Assembly: GCA_034359265.1 (NCBI GenBank) | Contig: CP136890.1 | Location: 46,784,501 to 46,848,500 of the forward strand | Length of the DNA: 64,000 bases | From: Canna indica | Lineage: Eukaryota > Streptophyta > Magnoliopsida > Zingiberales > Cannaceae | Reading direction: 5' to 3' | Part shown: positions 52,465 through 62,690 of the stretch, piece after piece | Numbering within the stretch: position 1 is the stretch's first letter | Layout: each line of letters starts with the position of its first letter | Translations under genes and position numbers: made by a program | Notes under the pieces: model-generated | Seen by the model: the letters and a program-made list of their open reading frames with translations, nothing else | The model's database searches: none | Told to the model about the DNA's origin: nothing

Positions 52465-55400
52465 TGTGATGGGAGATTTTGTTAATCGAGTTATTTTTGA
52501 CCGACTAATGCAAAGAATTACACGCTTTTCGAACAGAATGCTGAACGAAGCCTACTGATTGAACTTTCGAGTATCGACTCGAAACGACCAGAAATCTGAG
52601 TCCCGGGCGACTCCAGAACATTCACTGTGATGGGAGAAGTTGTTAATCGAGTTATTTTTGACTAACTAATGCAAAGAATTACACGCTTTTCGAACAGAAT
52701 GCTGAACGAAGCCTACTGATTGAATTTTCGGGTATCGACACGAAAAGACCAGAAATCTGAGTCCCGGGCGACTCCAGATCATTCACTGTGATGGGAGAAG
52801 TTGTTAATCGAGTTATTTTTGACCGACTAATGCAAAGAATTACACGCTTTTTCGAACAGAATGCTGAAAGAAGCCTACTGATTGAATTTTCGGGTATCGA
52901 CTCGATAAGACCAGAAATCTGAGTCCCGGGCGACACCAGATCATTCACTGTGATGGGAGATTTTGTTAATCGAGTTATTTTTGACCGACTAATGCAAAGA
53001 ATTACACGCTTTTCGAACAGAATGCTGAACGAAGCCTACTGATTGAACTTTCGAGTATCGACTCGAAACGACCAGAAATCTGAGTCCCGGGCGACTCCAG
53101 AACATTCACTGTGATGGGAGAAGTTGTTAATCGAGTTATTTTTGACTAACTAATGCAAAGAATTACACGCTTTTCGAACAGAATGCTGAACGAAGCCTAC
53201 TGATTGAATTTTCGGGTATCGACACGAAAAGACCAGAAATCTGAGTCCCGGGCGACTCCAGATCATTCACTGTGATGGGAGAAGTTGTTAATCGAGATAT
53301 TTTTGACCGACTAATGCAAAGAATTACACGCTTTTTCGAACAGAATGCTGAACGAAGCCTACTGATTGAACTTTCGGGTATCGACTCGAAACGACGAGAA
53401 ATCTGAGTCCCGGGCGACTTCAGATCATTCACTGTGATGGGAGAAGTTGTTAATCGAGTTATTTTTGACCGACTAATGCAAAGAATTACACGTTTTTTCG
53501 AACAGAATGCTGAAAGAAGCCTACTGATTGAATTTTCGGGTATCGACTCGAAAAGACTAGAAATCTGAGTCCCGGGCGACTCCAGATCATTCACTGTGAT
53601 GGGAGAAGTTGTTAATCAAGTTATTTTTGCCAGACTAATGCAAAGAATTGCAAGATTTTTCGAATAGAATATTGAACGAAGCCGACTGATTGAACTTTGG
53701 GGTATTGGCTCGAATCGCCCAGCAATTTGAGTCCCGAGCGACTCCAGAACATTCACTGTGATGGGAGAAGTTGTTAATCGAGTTATTTTTGACAGACTAA
53801 TGCAAAGAATTGCAAGATTTTTCGAATAGAATATTGAACGAAGCCGACTGATTGAACTTTGGGGTATTGGCTCGAATCGCCCAGCAATTTGAGTCCCGAG
53901 CGACTCCAGAACATTCACTGTGATGGGAGAAGTTGTTAATCGAGTTATTTTTGATAGACTAATGCAAAGAATTGCACGATTTTTCGAACAGAATGCTGAA
54001 CGAAGCCTACTGGTTGAACTTTCGGGTATCGACTCGAAACGACCAGAAATCTGAGTCCCGGGCGACTCCAGATCATTCACTGTGATGGGAGAAGTTGTTA
54101 ATCGAGTTATTTTTGACCGACTAATGCAAAGAATTACACGCTTTTTCGAACAGAATGCTGAAAGAAGCCTACTGATTGAATTTTCGGGTATCGACACGAA
54201 AAGACCAGAAATCTGAGTCCCGGGCGACTCCAGATCATTCACTGTGATGGGAGATGTTGTTAATCGAGTTATTTTTGATCGACTAATGCAAAGAATTGTC
54301 AGATTTTTCGAATAGAATCTTGAACGAAGCCTACTGGTTGAACTTTCGGGTATCGACTCGAAACGACCAGAAATCTGAGTCCCGGCCGACTCCAGATCAT
54401 TCACTGTGATGGGAGAAGTTGTTAATCGAGTTATTTTTGACCGACTAATTCAAAGAATTACACGCTTTTTCGAACAGAATGCTGAAAGAAGCGTACTGAT
54501 TGAATTTTTGGGTATCGACACGAAAAGACCAGAAATCTGAGTCCCGGGCGACTCCAGATCATTCACTGTGATGGGAGATGTTGTTAATCGAGTTATTTTT
54601 GATCGACTAATGCAAAGAATTGTCAGATTTTTCGAATAGAATCTTGAACGAAGCCTACTGGTTGAACTTTCGGGTATCGACTCGAAACGACCAGAAATCT
54701 GAGTCCCGGCCGACTCCAGATCATTCACTGTGATGGGAGAAGTTGTTAATCGAGTTATTTTTGACCGACTAATGCAAAGAATTACACGCTTTTTCGAACA
54801 GAATGCTGAAAGAAGCCTACTGATTGAATTTTCGGGTATCGACACGAAAAGACCAGAAATCTGAGTCCCGGGCGACTCCAGATCATTCACTGTGATGGGA
54901 GAAGTTGTTAATCAAGTTATTTTTGCCAGACTAATGCAAAGAATTGCAAGATTTTTCGAATAGAATATTGAACGAAGCCGACTGATTGAACTTTGGGGTA
55001 TTGGCTCGAATCGCCCAGCAATTTGAGTCCCGAGCGACTCCAGAACATTCACTGTGATGGGAGAAGTTGTTAATCGAGTTATTTTTGACAGACTAATGCA
55101 AAGAATTGCAAGATTTTTCGAATAGAATATTGAACGAAGCCGACTGATTGAACTTTGGGGTATTGGCTCGAATCGCCCAGCAATTTGAGTCCCGAGCGAC
55201 TCCAGAACATTCACTGTGATGGGAGAAGTTGTTAATCGAGTTATTTTTGATAGACTAATGCAAAGAATTGCACGATTTTTCGAACAGAATGCTGAACGAA
55301 GCCTACTGGTTGAACTTTCGGGTATCGACTCGAAACGACCAGAAATCTGAGTCCCGGGCGACTCCAGATCATTCACTGTGATGGGAGAAGTTGTTAATCG

Positions 55401-58400
55401 AGTTATTTTTGACCGACTAATGCAAAGAATTACACGCTTTTTCGAACAGAATGCTGAAAGAAGCCTACTGATTGAATTTTCGGGTATCGACACGAAAAGA
55501 CCAGAAATCTGAGTCCCGGGCGACTCCAGATCATTCACTGTGATGGGAGATGTTGTTAATCGAGTTATTTTTGATCGACTAATGCAAAGAATTGTCAGAT
55601 TTTTCGAATAGAATCTTGAACGAAGCCTACTGGTTGAACTTTCGGGTATCGACTCGAAACGACCAGAAATCTGAGTCCCGGGCGACACCAGATCATTCAC
55701 TGTGATGGGAGATTTTGTTAATCGAGTTATTTTTGACCGACTAATGCAAAGAATTACACGCTTTTCGAACAGAATGCTGAACGAAGCCTACTGATTGAAC
55801 TTTCGAGTATCGACTCGAAACGACCAGAAATCTGAGTCCCGGGCGACTCCAGAACATTCACTGTGATGGGAGAAGTTGTTAATCGAGTTATTTTTGACTA
55901 ACTAATGCAAAGAATTACACGCTTTTCGAACAGAATGCTGAACGAAGCCTACTGATTGAATTTTCGGGTATCGACACGAAAAGACCAGAAATCTGAGTCC
56001 CGGGCGACTCCAGATCATTCACTGTGATGGGAGAAGTTGTTAATCGAGTTATTTTTGACCGACTAATGCAAAGAATTACACGCTTTTTCGAACAGAATGC
56101 TGAAAGAAGCCTACTGATTGAATTTTCGGGTATCGACTCGATAAGACCAGAAATCTGAGTCCCGGGCGACACCAGATCATTCACTGTGATGGGAGATTTT
56201 GTTAATCGAGTTATTTTTGACCGACTAATGCAAAGAATTACACGCTTTTCGAACAGAATGCTGAACGAAGCCTACTGATTGAACTTTCGAGTATCGACTC
56301 GAAACGACCAGAAATCTGAGTCCCGGGCGACTCCAGAACATTCACTGTGATGGGAGAAGTTGTTAATCGAGTTATTTTTGACTAACTAATGCAAAGAATT
56401 ACACGCTTTTCGAACAGAATGCTGAACGAAGCCTACTGATTGAATTTTCGGGTATCGACACGAAAAGACCAGAAATCTGAGTCCCGGGCGACTCCAGATC
56501 ATTCACTGTGATGGGAGAAGTTGTTAATCGAGATATTTTTGACCGACTAATGCAAAGAATTACACGCTTTTTCGAACAGAATGCTGAACGAAGCCTACTG
56601 ATTGAACTTTCGGGTATCGACTCGAAACGACGAGAAATCTGAGTCCCGGGCGACTTCAGATCATTCACTGTGATGGGAGAAGTTGTTAATCGAGTTATTT
56701 TTGACCGACTAATGCAAAGAATTACACGTTTTTTCGAACAGAATGCTGAAAGAAGCCTACTGATTGAATTTTCGGGTATCGACTCGAAAAGACTAGAAAT
56801 CTGAGTCCCGGGCGACTCCAGATCATTCACTGTGATGGGAGAAGTTGTTAATCAAGTTATTTTTGCCAGACTAATGCAAAGAATTGCAAGATTTTTCGAA
56901 TAGAATATTGAACGAAGCCGACTGATTGAACTTTGGGGTATTGGCTCGAATCGCCCAGCAATTTGAGTCCCGAGCGACTCCAGAACATTCACTGTGATGG
57001 GAGAAGTTGTTAATCGAGTTATTTTTGACAGACTAATGCAAAGAATTGCAAGATTTTTCGAATAGAATATTGAACGAAGCCGACTGATTGAACTTTGGGG
57101 TATTGGCTCGAATCGCCCAGCAATTTGAGTCCCGAGCGACTCCAGAACATTCACTGTGATGGGAGAAGTTGTTAATCGAGTTATTTTTGATAGACTAATG
57201 CAAAGAATTGCACGATTTTTCGAACAGAATGCTGAACGAAGCCTACTGGTTGAACTTTCGGGTATCGACTCGAAACGACCAGAAATCTGAGTCCCGGGCG
57301 ACTCCAGATCATTCACTGTGATGGGAGAAGTTGTTAATCGAGTTATTTTTGACCGACTAATGCAAAGAATTACACGCTTTTTCGAACAGAATGCTGAAAG
57401 AAGCCTACTGATTGAATTTTCGGGTATCGACACGAAAAGACCAGAAATCTGAGTCCCGGGCGACTCCAGATCATTCACTGTGATGGGAGATGTTGTTAAT
57501 CGAGTTATTTTTGATCGACTAATGCAAAGAATTGTCAGATTTTTCGAATAGAATCTTGAACGAAGCCTACTGGTTGAACTTTCGGGTATCGACTCGAAAC
57601 GACCAGAAATCTGAGTCCCGGCCGACTCCAGATCATTCACTGTGATGGGAGAAGTTGTTAATCGAGTTATTTTTGACCGACTAATTCAAAGAATTACACG
57701 CTTTTTCGAACAGAATGCTGAAAGAAGCGTACTGATTGAATTTTTGGGTATCGACACGAAAAGACCAGAAATCTGAGTCCCGGGCGACTCCAGATCATTC
57801 ACTGTGATGGGAGATGTTGTTAATCGAGTTATTTTTGATCGACTAATGCAAAGAATTGTCAGATTTTTCGAATAGAATCTTGAACGAAGCCTACTGGTTG
57901 AACTTTCGGGTATCGACTCGAAACGACCAGAAATCTGAGTCCCGGCCGACTCCAGATCATTCACTGTGATGGGAGAAGTTGTTAATCGAGTTATTTTTGA
58001 CCGACTAATGCAAAGAATTACACGCTTTTTCGAACAGAATGCTGAAAGAAGCCTACTGATTGAATTTTCGGGTATCGACACGAAAAGACCAGAAATCTGA
58101 GTCCCGGGCGACTCCAGATCATTCACTGTGATGGGAGAAGTTGTTAATCAAGTTATTTTTGCCAGACTAATGCAAAGAATTGCAAGATTTTTCGAATAGA
58201 ATATTGAACGAAGCCGACTGATTGAACTTTGGGGTATTGGCTCGAATCGCCCAGCAATTTGAGTCCCGAGCGACTCCAGAACATTCACTGTGATGGGAGA
58301 AGTTGTTAATCGAGTTATTTTTGACAGACTAATGCAAAGAATTGCAAGATTTTTCGAATAGAATATTGAACGAAGCCGACTGATTGAACTTTGGGGTATT

Positions 58401-58916
58401 GGCTCGAATCGCCCAGCAATTTGAGTCCCGAGCGACTCCAGAACATTCACTGTGATGGGAGAAGTTGTTAATCGAGTTATTTTTGATAGACTAATGCAAA
58501 GAATTGCACGATTTTTCGAACAGAATGCTGAACGAAGCCTACTGGTTGAACTTTCGGGTATCGACTCGAAACGACCAGAAATCTGAGTCCCGGGCGACTC
58601 CAGATCATTCACTGTGATGGGAGAAGTTGTTAATCGAGTTATTTTTGACCGACTAATGCAAAGAATTACACGCTTTTTCGAACAGAATGCTGAAAGAAGC
58701 CTACTGATTGAATTTTCGGGTATCGACACGAAAAGACCAGAAATCTGAGTCCCGGGCGACTCCAGATCATTCACTGTGATGGGAGATGTTGTTAATCGAG
58801 TTATTTTTGATCGACTAATGCAAAGAATTGTCAGATTTTTCGAATAGAATCTTGAACGAAGCCTACTGGTTGAACTTTCGGGTATCGACTCGAAACGACC
58901 AGAAATCTGAGTCCCG
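52465..58916 (+). repeat. 3236 bp 20-monomer HOR, two copies
   Basis: Pairs 52679/55915, 53163/56399, 53616/56852, 54450/57686 and 54912/58148 are all 3236 bp apart. Shared rare markers are GGGAGATTTTGTTAATC, TTTCGAGTATCG, TTAATCAAGTTATTTTTGCC and CTAATTCAAAG followed by GAAGCGTACTG. Inside each copy a 1296 bp step (eight monomers) links 53616 to 54912 and 56852 to 58148. The copies part near 58916, where the left one has GGGCGACACC and the right one GGCCGACTCC. Confidence 0.88.
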
Positions 58917-61900
58917 GCCGACTCCAGATCATTCACTGTGATGGGAGAAGTTGTTAATCGAGTTATTTTTGACCGACTAATTCAAAGAATTACACGCTTT
59001 TTCGAACAGAATGCTGAAAGAAGCGTACTGATTGAATTTTCGGGTATCGACACGAAAAGACCAGAAATCTGAGTCCCGGGCGACTCCAGATCATTCACTG
59101 TGATGGGAGATGTTGTTAATCGAGTTATTTTTGATCGACTAATGCAAAGAATTGTCAGATTTTTCGAATAGAATCTTGAACGAAGCCTACTGGTTGAACT
59201 TTCGGGTATCGACTCGAAACGACCAGAAATCTGAGTCCCGGCCGACTCCAGATCATTCACTGTGATGGGAGAAGTTGTTAATCGAGTTATTTTTGACCGA
59301 CTAATGCAAAGAATTACACGCTTTTTCGAACAGAATGCTGAAAGAAGCCTACTGATTGAATTTTCGGGTATCGACACGAAAAGACCAGAAATCTGAGTCC
59401 CGGGCGACTCCAGATCATTCACTGTGATGGGAGATGTTGTTAATCGAGTTATTTTTGATCGACTAATGCAAAGAATTGTCAGATTTTTCGAATAGAATCT
59501 TGAACGAAGCCTACTGGTTGAACTTTCGGGTATCGACTCGAAACGACCAGAAATCTGAGTCCCGGCCGACTCCAGATCATTCACTGTGATGGGAGAAGTT
59601 GTTAATCGAGTTATTTTTGACCGACTAATGCAAAGAATTACACGCTTTTTCGAACAGAATGCTGAAAGAAGCCTACTGATTGAATTTTCGGGTATCGACT
59701 CGATAAGACCAGAAATCTGAGTCCCGGGCGACACCAGATCATTCACTGTGATGGGAGATGTTGTTAATCGAGTTATTTTTGACCGACTAATGCAAAGAAT
59801 TACACGCTTTTCGAACAGAATGCTGAACGAAGCCTACTGATTGAACTTTCGGGTATCGACTCGAAACGACCAGAAATCTGAGTCCCGGCCGACTCCAGAT
59901 CATTCACTGTGATGGGAGAAGTTGTTAATCGAGTTATTTTTGACCGACTAATTCAAAGAATTACACGCTTTTTCGAACAGAATGCTGAAAGAAGCGTACT
60001 GATTGAATTTTCGGGTATCGACACGAAAAGACCAGAAATCTGAGTCCCGGGCGACTCCAGATCATTCACTGTGATGGGAGATGTTGTTAATCGAGTTATT
60101 TTTGATCGACTAATGCAAAGAATTGTCAGATTTTTCGAATAGAATCTTGAACGAAGCCTACTGGTTGAACTTTCGGGTATCGACTCGAAACGACCAGAAA
60201 TCTGAGTCCCGGCCGACTCCAGATCATTCACTGTGATGGGAGAAGTTGTTAATCGAGTTATTTTTGACCGACTAATGCAAAGAATTACACGCTTTTTCGA
60301 ACAGAATGCTGAAAGAAGCCTACTGATTGAATTTTCGGGTATCGACACGAAAAGACCAGAAATCTGAGTCCCGGGCGACTCCAGATCATTCACTGTGATG
60401 GGAGATGTTGTTAATCGAGTTATTTTTGATCGACTAATGCAAAGAATTGTCAGATTTTTCGAATAGAATCTTGAACGAAGCCTACTGGTTGAACTTTCGG
60501 GTATCGACTCGAAACGACCAGAAATCTGAGTCCCGGCCGACTCCAGATCATTCACTGTGATGGGAGAAGTTGTTAATCGAGTTATTTTTGACCGACTAAT
60601 TCAAAGAATTACACGCTTTTTCGAACAGAATGCTGAAAGAAGCGTACTGATTGAATTTTCGGGTATCGACACGAAAAGACCAGAAATCTGAGTCCCGGGC
60701 GACTCCAGATCATTCACTGTGATGGGAGATGTTGTTAATCGAGTTATTTTTGATCGACTAATGCAAAGAATTGTCAGATTTTTCGAATAGAATCTTGAAC
60801 GAAGCCTACTGGTTGAACTTTCGGGTATCGACTCGAAACGACCAGAAATCTGAGTCCCGGCCGACTCCAGATCATTCACTGTGATGGGAGAAGTTGTTAA
60901 TCGAGTTATTTTTGACCGACTAATGCAAAGAATTACACGCTTTTTCGAACAGAATGCTGAAAGAAGCCTACTGATTGAATTTTCGGGTATCGACTCGATA
61001 AGACCAGAAATCTGAGTCCCGGGCGACACCAGATCATTCACTGTGATGGGAGATGTTGTTAATCGAGTTATTTTTGACCGACTAATGCAAAGAATTACAC
61101 GCTTTTCGAACAGAATGCTGAACGAAGCCTACTGATTGAACTTTCGGGTATCGACTCGAAACGACCAGAAATCTGAGTCCCGGCCGACTCCAGATCATTC
61201 ACTGTGATGGGAGAAGTTGTTAATCGAGTTATTTTTGACCGACTAATTCAAAGAATTACACGCTTTTTCGAACAGAATGCTGAAAGAAGCGTACTGATTG
61301 AATTTTCGGGTATCGACACGAAAAGACCAGAAATCTGAGTCCCGGGCGACTCCAGATCATTCACTGTGATGGGAGATGTTGTTAATCGAGTTATTTTTGA
61401 TCGACTAATGCAAAGAATTGTCAGATTTTTCGAATAGAATCTTGAACGAAGCCTACTGGTTGAACTTTCGGGTATCGACTCGAAACGACCAGAAATCTGA
61501 GTCCCGGCCGACTCCAGATCATTCACTGTGATGGGAGAAGTTGTTAATCGAGTTATTTTTGACCGACTAATGCAAAGAATTACACGCTTTTTCGAACAGA
61601 ATGCTGAAAGAAGCCTACTGATTGAATTTTCGGGTATCGACACGAAAAGACCAGAAATCTGAGTCCCGGGCGACTCCAGATCATTCACTGTGATGGGAGA
61701 TGTTGTTAATCGAGTTATTTTTGATCGACTAATGCAAAGAATTGTCAGATTTTTCGAATAGAATCTTGAACGAAGCCTACTGGTTGAACTTTCGGGTATC
61801 GACTCGAAACGACCAGAAATCTGAGTCCCGGCCGACTCCAGATCATTCACTGTGATGGGAGAAGTTGTTAATCGAGTTATTTTTGACCGACTAATTCAAA

Positions 61901-62690
61901 GAATTACACGCTTTTTCGAACAGAATGCTGAAAGAAGCGTACTGATTGAATTTTCGGGTATCGACACGAAAAGACCAGAAATCTGAGTCCCGGGCGACTC
62001 CAGATCATTCACTGTGATGGGAGATGTTGTTAATCGAGTTATTTTTGATCGACTAATGCAAAGAATTGTCAGATTTTTCGAATAGAATCTTGAACGAAGC
62101 CTACTGGTTGAACTTTCGGGTATCGACTCGAAACGACCAGAAATCTGAGTCCCGGCCGACTCCAGATCATTCACTGTGATGGGAGAAGTTGTTAATCGAG
62201 TTATTTTTGACCGACTAATGCAAAGAATTACACGCTTTTTCGAACAGAATGCTGAAAGAAGCCTACTGATTGAATTTTCGGGTATCGACACGAAAAGACC
62301 AGAAATCTGAGTCCCGGGCGACTCCAGATCATTCACTGTGATGGGAGATGTTGTTAATCGAGTTATTTTTGATCGACTAATGCAAAGAATTGTCAGATTT
62401 TTCGAATAGAATCTTGAACGAAGCCTACTGGTTGAACTTTCGGGTATCGACTCGAAACGACCAGAAATCTGAGTCCCGGCCGACTCCAGATCATTCACTG
62501 TGATGGGAGAAGTTGTTAATCGAGTTATTTTTGACCGACTAATGCAAAGAATTACACGCTTTTTCGAACAGAATGCTGAAAGAAGCCTACTGATTGAATT
62601 TTCGGGTATCGACTCGATAAGACCAGAAATCTGAGTCCCGGGCGACACCAGATCATTCACTGTGATGGGAGATGTTGTTAATCGAGTTAT
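58917..62690 (+). repeat. 1295 bp 8-monomer HOR built from 648/647/971 bp modules
   Basis: The marker CTAATTCAAAG lies at about 58980, 59951, 60599, 61246 and 61894, giving modules of 971, 648, 647 and 648 bp. The pairs 59951/61246 and 60599/61894 share a 1295 bp period. Each module contains one or more 324 bp dimers with ATTGTCAG and CGGCCGACTCC. Copies are almost free of private substitutions, so this looks like one of the most recently homogenised stretches. Confidence 0.85.
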
